From: Candidatus Tisiphia endosymbiont of Dioctria linearis
GTDB lineage: Bacteria > Pseudomonadota > Alphaproteobacteria > Rickettsiales > Rickettsiaceae
NCBI RefSeq assembly: GCF_964026545.1
Contig: NZ_OZ032156.1
Coordinates: 1,364,001 to 1,428,000 of the forward strand
Reading direction: 5' to 3'
DNA: 64,000 bases
The position numbers and the translations under genes are program-made. Below the pieces are notes generated by a model. That model had not been told where the DNA came from, made no database searches, and saw nothing but the letters and a program-made list of their open reading frames with translations. Position 1 is the first letter of the stretch. Each line of letters starts with the position of its first letter. Shown here piece by piece: positions 57,217 through 64,000 of the stretch.

Positions 57217-57252
57217 AAAAATCTGTTATATCTATAAATATAACAGATTTTT
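57217..57252. terminator. Bidirectional intrinsic terminator between nuoF and the giant protein gene
   Basis: aaaaatctgttatat (57217-57231) pairs perfectly with atataacagattttt (57238-57252) around a six-base loop. The stem is flanked by A-runs and T-runs, so it works on either strand. It should end nuoF transcription 75 bases after its stop. Confidence 0.8.
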
Positions 57253-57325
57253 TTGCTCCACTAATAGCTGTTTTCATTATTTTTGCGGTATTGCTTATTT
57301 TTTTTAGAATATAACCCATCTAAAT

Positions 57326-58600
57326 CTAAAAACTTTCACAGTTTTTTGAATAAATCCTCTCTTCAATCTCGTGACGAAAATGACGAATTAAACCTTGAAT
57401 AGGCCAAGCAGAGGCATCTCCAAGACCGCAAATAGTATGCCCCTCGATCATTTTAGTCACGTCTAACAATTGATCTATTTCTTCTATTTTTGCCTGACCT
57501 CGTACTAATCTCATCATAACTCGCCACATCCACCCTGTACCTTCTCTGCATGGGCTACACTGACCACAAGATTCATGCATGTAGAATTTACTAAGCCTGG
57601 CAATAGCGTAAATAATATCCGTAGAATTATCCATAACAATAATTCCACCAGTCCCAAGAGCCGAGCCAGCTAATTTCACACTATCAAAATCCATTGCCAA
57701 ATCTTCACATAGTGATTTTGGTAACAATGGTACTGACGAACCACCTGGAATAATAGCTTTCAGATTATCCCAACCACCACGTACACCTCCAGCATATTTT
57801 TCTATCAATTCCTTTAAAGGTATGCCCATAGATTCTTCAACATTACATGGTCTATTTACGTGACCAGAAATACAGAAAATTTTCGTGCCGGTACTGTTAG
57901 GCTTCCCGATTGAAGCAAACCAATCCCCCCCACGTCTAAGTATAGTAGGTACAACGGCAATTGACTCAACATTATTAATAGTTGTTGGACAACCATATAA
58001 GCCGAAATTAGCTGGAAATGGTGGCTTCAGTCTAGGAAATCCTTTATTCCCCTCTAAACTTTCGAGCAGAGCTGTTTCCTCACCGCAAATATATGCCCCA
58101 GCCCCTCTATGCAAATGAATGTCAAGTTTATACCCAGTACCACAAGCATTATCACCTATAAAACCAGCATCATAAGCTTCATCTATAGCCCGTTGCACAT
58201 TGGATGCTTCGTTATAAAATTCACCACGAATATATATATAGCAAGTATGTGCGTTAATAGCAAAACTGGCAAGCAAACAGCCTTCAAGCAATTTGTGCGG
58301 CTCATGTCTTAGAATATCACGATCCTTGCATGTACCAGGCTCTGATTCATCAGCATTAACCACTAAATAGCTAGGTTTCGGGTGTTCTTTAGGCATAAAC
58401 GACCATTTGAGACCAGTTGGAAATCCAGCACCGCTCCGTCCTCGCAAACCTGATTTTTTTATTTCATCAATTATCCATTCTCTACCTCTAATAATAAAAT
58501 CTTTTGTATTATCCCAATCTCCACGTTGCTTGCTACTTATTATATCATATTTTTTCTGCCCACTAAGATTAGAAAAAATTTTATTGCTAGTTTGTAACAT
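57326..58600 (-). CDS. nuoF: NADH-quinone oxidoreductase subunit F
   Basis: The 424-residue subunit binds NADH, FMN and a [4Fe-4S] cluster at the tip of complex I. Motifs: GLRGRGAGFP-like text ([17 protein letters not shown]), [34 protein letters not shown] (split), and the cluster ligands [15 protein letters not shown] with [13 protein letters not shown]. It stands alone: a repeat lies upstream, a terminator downstream, and nuoG is not adjacent. Confidence 0.96.
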   Translation of the reverse strand: MLQTSNKIFSNLSGQKKYDIISSKQRGDWDNTKDFIIRGREWIIDEIKKSGLRGRSGAGFPTGLKWSFMPKEHPKPSYLVVNADESEPGTCKDRDILRHEPHKLLEGCLLASFAINAHTCYIYIRGEFYNEASNVQRAIDEAYDAGFIGDNACGTGYKLDIHLHRGAGAYICGEETALLESLEGNKGFPRLKPPFPANFGLYGCPTTINNVESIAVVPTILRRGGDWFASIGKPNSTGTKIFCISGHVNRPCNVEESMGIPLKELIEKYAGGVRGGWDNLKAIIPGGSSVPLLPKSLCEDLAMDFDSVKLAGSALGTGGIIVMDNSTDIIYAIARLSKFYMHESCGQCSPCREGTGWMWRVMMRLVRGQAKIEEIDQLLDVTKMIEGHTICGLGDASAWPIQGLIRHFRHEIEERIYSKNCESF

Positions 58601-58689
58601 AATTTACTCTTAGAATATCTACAAATGAGAGTATAGATGAAGGTAAATAATTGTGAAGAATAAATTTAGGGGTTTTTATCAGGATGGTT

Positions 58690-58888
58690 TAAAACTCACC
58701 TTACGCATAAACCCCATGACAATTTAAAAATTCCGGAAAAGTACAAAACGCTATTAGCGAGACCACTACGTGCTCGAAGCAATCCACATTCATTAGATTG
58801 CTTCGTCGCTACTAAAGTAGCTTCTCGCAATGACGCCAAGCTATTTTCTATATGACTTTTAAATACCATGCGTAAGGTGAGTTTAAAA
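58690..58888. repeat. Full-length Rickettsia intergenic repeat with terminal inverted repeats, copy 7
   Basis: The ends actcaccttacgcat (58694-58708) and atgcgtaaggtgagt (58868-58882) are perfect complements. The interior matches copies 1 and 2 (gacaatttaaaaatt, gcgagaccac, gcaatccacattcattagat, gcttctcgcaatgacg). This seems to be the complete form of the family, which makes it look like a small mobile element. The rest of 58601-59057 shows no gene. Confidence 0.75.
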
Positions 58889-59057
58889 GTCATATCTAGT
58901 ATATGGTATACTTAAAAATACTCAAAATCTAGGCAATTAAAATTTTATTCACAGAACCTAAAAATATTTGATAAAAATCAATATTTTTTTCCTAAACTAC
59001 TTAGTGCTAGAGATTTTTAGTATATATTACCTATAATTATTGCAATTATGAGGTAAT

Positions 59058-60728
59058 ATGTGTACTAAAAGCTTATATCAAAATCAAGCGATTCAAAATT
59101 TAATCATAAAATCTGTTACAGATAATAGTGTAGTCATTTCAGGTTATGCTAGTGTTTATAATATTTCTGATCAGCATAATGACCTGATTGCTAAAGGGGC
59201 TTTTGCTTCAGCAGATCATTCGTGCATCAAATTTCTTTGGCAGCATGATTGGCAACAGCCAATAGGGGTGATTAAGTCTTTGGAGGAAGATGATTACGGC
59301 TTAAAAGTTGAAGCTATAATTAATAATAAAATCGACAAAGGTAAAGAAGCTATAGAGCTTGTTCGCCAAGGAGCCGTTGATGGTCTTTCCATTGGTTTTA
59401 ATATAAAATTAGCAAATTACAATAACTTAAACCAAAGAATTATCACTGAAGCGGAATTAATTGAGGTGAGTATCGTAACTTTCCCGACCAATTACCATGC
59501 CAAAATTTCGCATATCACTAAACAAAGATACTTAAATGATTTGAATATAGTCAATTCAGGGGAATTGGGTAGCAGGAGCGATTTTTCATCAATTTATAAT
59601 TTAGGCAATAAGCAACGGGCTAGTAATCAGCAGATTTGCGATAGCTTTTCTTTAAAACAAAAAAATGTAAAACATTCAATTTTAATGGAGAATAAAATGC
59701 ATACAGAACTAATAACAAAACAAAATAACAATGAAGTAAAAATCAATGAGTTACAAGAAAAAGTTTATAATTTAGAAAATTTTCTATCTCGTCCAGAAAT
59801 AGGGGGGATGCAAGATATTGAGCATAAAACTGCCTTTAATAATTATATTCGTAAAGGTAACCAAAGTGAATTAATCGAAAAATCTTTAAATAGCGGGTCT
59901 GAGGAAGGAGGGGTGTTATTAGTACCAGCTCTGTATAATAGTATCATCACTGAGATTAACGCTAGATCACCTATGCGGCAATTAGCATCAATCGAAACAA
60001 TTTCTAGTAATGCCCTTGATATAGTAATTGAAGAGGGGAATTTTGCTAGTGGCTGGGTTGGTGATTTACAGGCAAGAGAAGAAACAGCTACTTCTAAACT
60101 AAAGCAACAGAGAATTTTTGTACATGAGCTTTATGCTCAGCCAAAAGCCAGCCAAACTTTGATAGATGACTCAGCCATTCGGATAGAGAATTGGTTGATA
60201 GAACGTTTAAGAGATAGTTTTGTTAAAGCAGAAAATGATGCGTTTATTAATGGTGACGGTAAGAAAAAGCCAAGGGGTATCTTATCAAGAGCTCGTGATA
60301 AAATAGAGCTATTTGAGATGGGGGGACAAGTTACTGCCGAAAAATTATTAGATTTCATTAATTTACTTGATGAAGAATATTTGGCAAATGCTAGTTTTTT
60401 GATGAACCGTACCACTTTATCAGAAGTTCAAAAACTTCAAGATAATAATGGTCGATTTATTTGGCAACAATCGCTCTCTGATTCTTTAAAGCAAACAATA
60501 TTTGGTATATCGGTGCTGTGCTGTTCTGAGATGCCACCTATCAAGGAAGGTAATATGGCAATTGCTATAGGTGATTTTAAATCAGCCTATAAAATCATAG
60601 ATCGTGGTGGTATTAGTATAATGAGAGATCCTTATACTGATAAGCCATTTGTCAAATTTTACGCAGTTAAAAGGGTAGGGGGTGACGTAGTGAATCATAG
60701 TGCTATTAAGCTGGCTATGTTTAGTTAA
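59058..60728 (+). CDS. HK97-type prohead protease fused to major capsid protein
   Basis: Residues 1-160 are a U35 prohead protease: ISGYASVYNISDQHNDLI, catalytic His in FLWQHDWQQPIG and Ser in DGLSIGFN. Residues about 165-175 (GELGSRSD) come from a palindromic element. Residues 210-250 are a coiled coil (scaffold-like delta region) and residues 270-556 the HK97 capsid fold (SGSEEGGVLLVPALYNSI, NDAFINGDGKKKPRGIL, FKSAYKIIDRGGISIMRDPY). Protease and capsid are separate in gene transfer agents and many phages; a natural fusion exists in others. An internal ATG at 59686 could also give free capsid. First gene of the head-tail cluster. Confidence 0.85.
   Translation: MCTKSLYQNQAIQNLIIKSVTDNSVVISGYASVYNISDQHNDLIAKGAFASADHSCIKFLWQHDWQQPIGVIKSLEEDDYGLKVEAIINNKIDKGKEAIELVRQGAVDGLSIGFNIKLANYNNLNQRIITEAELIEVSIVTFPTNYHAKISHITKQRYLNDLNIVNSGELGSRSDFSSIYNLGNKQRASNQQICDSFSLKQKNVKHSILMENKMHTELITKQNNNEVKINELQEKVYNLENFLSRPEIGGMQDIEHKTAFNNYIRKGNQSELIEKSLNSGSEEGGVLLVPALYNSIITEINARSPMRQLASIETISSNALDIVIEEGNFASGWVGDLQAREETATSKLKQQRIFVHELYAQPKASQTLIDDSAIRIENWLIERLRDSFVKAENDAFINGDGKKKPRGILSRARDKIELFEMGGQVTAEKLLDFINLLDEEYLANASFLMNRTTLSEVQKLQDNNGRFIWQQSLSDSLKQTIFGISVLCCSEMPPIKEGNMAIAIGDFKSAYKIIDRGGISIMRDPYTDKPFVKFYAVKRVGGDVVNHSAIKLAMFS
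59551..59582 (+). repeat. In-frame palindromic-element core in the capsid gene linker
   Basis: These 32 bases match the integrase insertion at 12930-12961 (minus strand) with two differences and are read in the same frame (NSGELGSRSD). They sit in the linker between protease and capsid domains, a place that tolerates insertion. Confidence 0.7.
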
Positions 60729-60746
60729 CCTATGTGAAGTAGCTAT

Positions 60747-61283
60747 ATGCATAAAAAAAATACTTTTAGGATTATTGAATTAATACCTCAGACTATTTGG
60801 ACTCTAGTAGAAGTCAAAAATTATATGAGGATAGAAGGAAATTATGATGATGATTTAATTAACAGCTTGATAGATGCTGCAATTATGGCTGCTGAGAATT
60901 TTACTAAACTTGCAATAATAACAAGGCGGGTAGAGTTTGTTTGTAATATTAAAAATCAACAAAATTTTCAGTTAAAATACCAGCCGATAAAGGAATTGGT
61001 GAAGATTACTCTAACAAATAACAGTCAATCTATTGAGCTGCGATCTGATCAATATCACCTAGATCACGATCGATCATTGTTATGTTTGAATAAAAAGTTA
61101 GAAAATTGTCAATTAATAGTTGAATATATTGTGGGTTATGATAAAATTAATATTCCAGCTTCAATAAAGCATGGCATATTAATGCATATAGCAGAAATGT
61201 ATGACAGAGAAAGGCAAAATGCCACTTCTCTGTCGACAGAAATTAAGAATCTATATCTACCATATAGACAATTAAGAATATAA
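60747..61283 (+). CDS. Phage head-tail connector (gp6-like)
   Basis: The 178-residue protein has the gp6-like pattern: TLVEVKNYMRIEGNYDDDLI followed by NSLIDAAIMAAENFTKLAI, then a beta-rich half (LKYQPIKELVKITL) and a C-terminal PASIKHGILMHIAEMYDRE. It sits in the head-tail ring beneath the portal. Order after the capsid gene matches gene transfer agents. Confidence 0.75.
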   Translation: MHKKNTFRIIELIPQTIWTLVEVKNYMRIEGNYDDDLINSLIDAAIMAAENFTKLAIITRRVEFVCNIKNQQNFQLKYQPIKELVKITLTNNSQSIELRSDQYHLDHDRSLLCLNKKLENCQLIVEYIVGYDKINIPASIKHGILMHIAEMYDRERQNATSLSTEIKNLYLPYRQLRI

Positions 61284-61302
61284 GGCTTTTGGAAAGGTAA
61301 AA

Positions 61303-61641
61303 ATGAAGAAATCAATAGCACGTACTCTACAACATCAGGTGAAAATTCTAGAGAATTTTTCTACAAGTGAGATAGAGCAAGAAAAATGGCAAGAAAGATT
61401 TTCTACTTATGCTGAAATAAAACCTATTTCTGATAATCGATTTACCTCGATAGAACATTTGAATTTTGGTCATATTATGACCGAAGGGTTTTATGTGTTT
61501 AAAATGAGATTTATCACCGGTATTACCACCAAAATGCGTATATCATTTAGAGATAGGCAATTTGAAATTAAGCGGATTATTAACGTTGAAGAAAGAAGTA
61601 AATTCTTGAATATTATAGGGTTAGAAATATATGTCTGTTAA
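61303..61641 (+). CDS. Phage head-tail adaptor/joining protein
   Basis: The 112-residue protein matches small head-tail joining proteins: a short N terminus, EKWQERFSTYAEIKPIS, YVFKMRFITGITTKMRI and a final FEIKRIINVEERSKFLNIIG. Such proteins close the connector and carry tail attachment. It overlaps the next gene by 11 bases. Confidence 0.72.
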   Translation: MKKSIARTLQHQVKILENFSTSEIEQEKWQERFSTYAEIKPISDNRFTSIEHLNFGHIMTEGFYVFKMRFITGITTKMRISFRDRQFEIKRIINVEERSKFLNIIGLEIYVC

Positions 61642-62080
61642 TTTTATTCATGATTTTCACATGACCATATATAACTTATTATCTAGGGAGCCAGATATTA
61701 GGCTTAGTGTTGACCGGATTTACATATCGGTAGTCCAGGATGCAAAATATCCGTTCTTACTAGTAAATATTTTGAAAGTTGAAAATATTTCAAGATTAGG
61801 GCAGGATATTTACCAAGTGGAATTTGAGATAAGTGCTTTTGCTAGGGATAAAAATCAGGGGCTTTTAACTTTACTGGCGGAGAAAATTACTAATAAATTA
61901 ACAGCTAATTCGTGTATTCTTCAAGATTACATTGTTGCTGGTATGAAAGCCTGTAATATAAATTTTCAGCGTAGTTCTGACCTTATTACTACTAAGCTTA
62001 CTATAGATTACAAAGCCTTATTAAAGGAGAACAGAATTAGCAAAAAGTCTGCAGTAAAGGGGGGTAAAGATATTGATTAA
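61631..62080 (+). CDS. DUF3168 tail completion/terminator protein
   Basis: The 149-residue protein shows the DUF3168 pattern: IHDFHMTIYNLLSREPDI, a central YPFLLVNILKVE and IYQVEFEISAFARDKNQGLL. In gene transfer agents this is the tail terminator that precedes the major tail protein. Here the next gene is instead the distal-tail-type DUF2460, so intermediate tail genes are missing. Confidence 0.75.
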   Translation: MSVNFIHDFHMTIYNLLSREPDIRLSVDRIYISVVQDAKYPFLLVNILKVENISRLGQDIYQVEFEISAFARDKNQGLLTLLAEKITNKLTANSCILQDYIVAGMKACNINFQRSSDLITTKLTIDYKALLKENRISKKSAVKGGKDID

Positions 62081-62099
62081 CAGTTTAATAGGAGTGATT

Positions 62100-62689
62100 A
62101 TGAATTTTCATGATATACGTATGCCGGAATTTATTGAAACTTTTGCTGTTGGTAAACCGGAATTTGCTACTTCTTGTGCTATGACATTATCAGGTAGGGA
62201 AGTAAGAAATTTAGATAGAGAATATGCTAGACAAAGATATTTGATTAAAAATTGTCGTCTGAGTAGTTTTGAATTTGAGCAATTTAGCTCTTTCTTCAGA
62301 GCAAGAAGGGGGGGAGTTTTTCTTTTCGCTTCAGAGATAATGTTGATCATCAAGTATCAGGGCAATTCATTGCTGAAGGCGATGGAAAATTAACCCAATG
62401 TCAACTGATTAAATTATATGATGACCCAATTTTACCCTATGCTAGAACAATTAATAAACCGGTAGCTGGTAGTGAAGAATTCTATGTTAATGGTGTAAAT
62501 TTGGATGTTCAGCTTGATTATAATACTGGAGTTCTAACCTTACCAAGACCATTAGATAAAGAGCAAATTTTGACAGGTAATTTTATTTTTGATGTAGCTG
62601 TATGATTTACTAATGATAGCTTTGAATATTCTTATTCTCCTGATGGGTCAATAGAATTATCGCAAATAGAATTATTGGAGGTTATATGA
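62100..62689 (+). pseudogene. DUF2460 (GTA gp12-type distal tail protein), frameshift in poly-G and in-frame TGA
   Basis: ATG at 62100 follows aggagtgatt and begins MNFHDIRMPEFIETF, typical of DUF2460. The frame is right up to FRARRGG at a run of seven G (62308-62314). With eight G it would read RRGGSFSFRFRDN, the family sequence, and continue to IFDVAV, where a TGA (62603-62605; CGA in relatives) interrupts before FTNDSFEYSYSPDGSIELSQ (split). Two lesions make it a pseudogene; the poly-G site alone could be corrected by slippage. The last codon overlaps the next ATG. Confidence 0.75.
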
Positions 62690-63462
62690 CAGAATATATG
62701 GATAATTCCATAGCGGTACATAATTTTACTTATTGTTTCCATATCACGTTACAAGACGGTTTTGAGTTGTATCTTACTGAATCTGATAAATCTTTATCAA
62801 TTGATGGTATAAGATTTATGCCAAATTCTGGAATAACTTTAAAGGAAGGAGTTTTTAATGATTCTGCACAGAATTACATTATCTTAGAAGGAATTTTTGA
62901 GAATAATGGAGTAGAGCAACATTACGATTTAACACAAGCTATGGTCAAAATATATGCTTGTTTTACTAATTCTTGTAGGCATTTTGTTACTTATCGCTGC
63001 AGTACTTATACTAAAAGGGATTTAGATTTTACTTTACGTTTAGAGCCAAATATAGAGCTATATAATCAGTCGTTACTGCAATCTTTTAGTAAGAAATGTC
63101 GTGCTAGTTTTGGAGATTTGAAATGCAAAATAGATAAAACAGTTTATAGTCAGATATATAATATTCAGGAAATATTTGGCAGAACTATAGTCATTTCAGA
63201 TATTGATAAAGAAAGTGGTTATTTTAATTATGGGGATGCTATTTTAGCTAATGGTCAATTTTATAGTAAGATAATTAGTCATTCTGGAAATGTAATTATA
63301 TTGGATCAATTAATTCCTGATAGTATGAAGTGTAATAAAACGGTTGATCTTACTATAGGTTGTGATAAAAACTTTATAACTTGTTGCAATAAATTCAACA
63401 ATGCAGTAAATTTCAGAGGAGAGCCATTGATTCCTGATGATAATTTTATAAAAGTGATTTAG
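62686..63462 (+). CDS. DUF2163/BR0599-type phage tail protein (GTA gp13-like)
   Basis: The 258-residue protein has the N-terminal DUF2163 segment (LYLTESDKSLSIDGIRF) and the C-terminal BR0599 segment with conserved Cys: KKCRASFGDLKCKID, TIGCDKNFITCCNKFNN and NFRGEPLIPDD. In gene transfer agents this hub protein contacts the distal tail protein and binds an Fe-S cluster through Cys. All expected Cys are present. It is the last gene of the head-tail cluster here; the NlpC/P60 and large tip genes do not follow. Confidence 0.8.
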   Translation: MTEYMDNSIAVHNFTYCFHITLQDGFELYLTESDKSLSIDGIRFMPNSGITLKEGVFNDSAQNYIILEGIFENNGVEQHYDLTQAMVKIYACFTNSCRHFVTYRCSTYTKRDLDFTLRLEPNIELYNQSLLQSFSKKCRASFGDLKCKIDKTVYSQIYNIQEIFGRTIVISDIDKESGYFNYGDAILANGQFYSKIISHSGNVIILDQLIPDSMKCNKTVDLTIGCDKNFITCCNKFNNAVNFRGEPLIPDDNFIKVI

Positions 63463-63540
63463 AATGTATGGCAACCTCTTAGGTCACGTAGTGGTCGTGG
63501 TAATCGATAATAAATATGAAAAATAAAATATGAAAACTAA

Positions 63541-63714
63541 ATGAGTAAAGATTTTGTAAGACATTTCCTAACTGGCTTTTTTAGTATATTTAAAATATCT
63601 AAAACAACAATAAGAAAGAAGCCGGAGACAGATTTGTCTGAGTATTTTGTTAAAATAGAAAAATATATTAATTCAACATTTCAAGAAATAAAAAAAGAAT
63701 ATGAAAGAGAGTAA
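63541..63714 (+). CDS. Small protein upstream of DUF2335 gene
   Basis: The 57-residue frame begins MSKDFVRHFLTGFFSIFKIS and ends EIKKEYERE. It has an amphipathic N terminus and a charged helical C terminus and overlaps the DUF2335 gene by 14 bases, which supports translation. Between 63463 and 63540 lies a remnant of the intergenic repeat (ggtcacgtagtggtcgtggt). Confidence 0.4.
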   Translation: MSKDFVRHFLTGFFSIFKISKTTIRKKPETDLSEYFVKIEKYINSTFQEIKKEYERE

Positions 63715-64000
63715 AAGCTTCTTTGCTAGTAATAATAGATTGAATAAAGGATATTCAAAAATTAACAATAATCCTAGAGAAAAAGATAATAGCTTCTATC
63801 GTAAGAAGTTTGAGCATGTTATGCCGCCTATAGATTTAATGGAAGAATATGAAAATCTTCATCCTGGAACCTTGGCAAAATTAATTGCTATGGCAGAGAA
63901 AGAACAAACGCATAGACAGCAAATGGATATTAAAAGTATTGAGGTTTATGAAAACATAACAAAAAAAGGGAGAGTTAGTGCGGTTATATTTATGATAATG
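63701..64000 (+). CDS. DUF2335 membrane protein, cut by window end
   Basis: The frame contains the DUF2335 core: EHVMPPIDLMEEYENLHPGTLAK followed by LIAMAEKEQTHRQQM (both shown in part). The protein normally continues with two membrane helices, whose start (GRVSAVIFMIM) is at the window edge. Function is unknown; the family is frequent near phage and mobile genes in Proteobacteria. Confidence 0.7.
   Translation, partial: MKESKSFFASNNRLNKGYSKINNNPREKDNSFYRKKFEHVMPPIDLMEEYENLHPGTLAKLIAMAEKEQTHRQQMDIKSIEVYENITKKGRVSAVIFMIM

Overview
This window is about 64 kb of AT-rich DNA from an obligate intracellular alphaproteobacterium, almost certainly a Rickettsia or a close relative in the Rickettsiaceae. 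The species cannot be fixed from the sequence alone. The evidence is the gene set (nuoABC, nuoDE, nuoF, lspA, murD-ftsW-murG, ffh, a PleC-like kinase, DUF2155 and DUF2608 proteins), many short palindromic repeats related to cgtcattgcgag...ctcgcaatgacg, palindromic elements inserted in frame inside coding regions, a broken RAGE-like block (proP, spoT synthetase and hydrolase, histidine kinase, dam, integrase), and many genes broken by single stops or frameshifts.

Layout. Bases 1-7200 hold phage debris: a very large phage protein with an in-frame stop, a Panacea/YoeB toxin-antitoxin pair, an unknown coiled-coil protein, a 3TM holin, a GH24 lysozyme with an in-frame TGA, and a YqaJ-tail-like protein. 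Bases 7300-14600 are a decayed RAGE-like cargo block: proP with a TGA, separate (p)ppGpp hydrolase and synthetase genes, a histidine kinase lacking its phospho-acceptor His, a frameshifted dam and an integrase with an in-frame TAA. Three copies of one hairpin-containing leader are scattered through this block. Bases 14600-20700 are a graveyard: a MITE-like element, a Ulp1-like protease fragment, a phosphopantetheinyl transferase remnant, an AEC permease, a truncated GlpT-like permease, a group II intron whose reverse transcriptase is reduced to 36 residues, and an IS481 transposase gene split by an IS630 copy. A second IS630 copy lies at 37.7-38.6 kb.

Bases 20786-36789 are mostly core genes. 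nuoDE lie on the minus strand and nuoABC on the plus strand about 8 kb away. Inverting the segment between nuoD and nuoC restores nuoABCDE, so an inversion has split the complex I operon. Four Rpn-type PD-(D/E)XK genes sit in or at the edge of this segment, three in tandem on the minus strand and one immediately after nuoC. They differ mainly in the number of GEAR repeats near the C terminus. The same stretch carries lspA, an M23 peptidase, DUF2155, an O-antigen ligase-like protein and murD-ftsW-murG.

Bases 36.8-58.6 kb mix core and lineage genes: a POT peptide transporter, ffh, a frameshifted secreted NB-ARC/TPR protein, a GT4 glycosyltransferase, an alpha/beta hydrolase, DUF2608, a periplasmic adaptor, an SPFH protein, an intact membrane histidine kinase, a 1258-residue helical-repeat protein and nuoF. 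Bases 59-64 kb hold a gene-transfer-agent-like or prophage head-to-tail cluster (protease-capsid fusion, connector, adaptor, DUF3168, frameshifted DUF2460, DUF2163) that lacks major tail and tape-measure genes, followed by a DUF2335 membrane protein cut by the window end. No rRNA, tRNA or CRISPR array was recognised.
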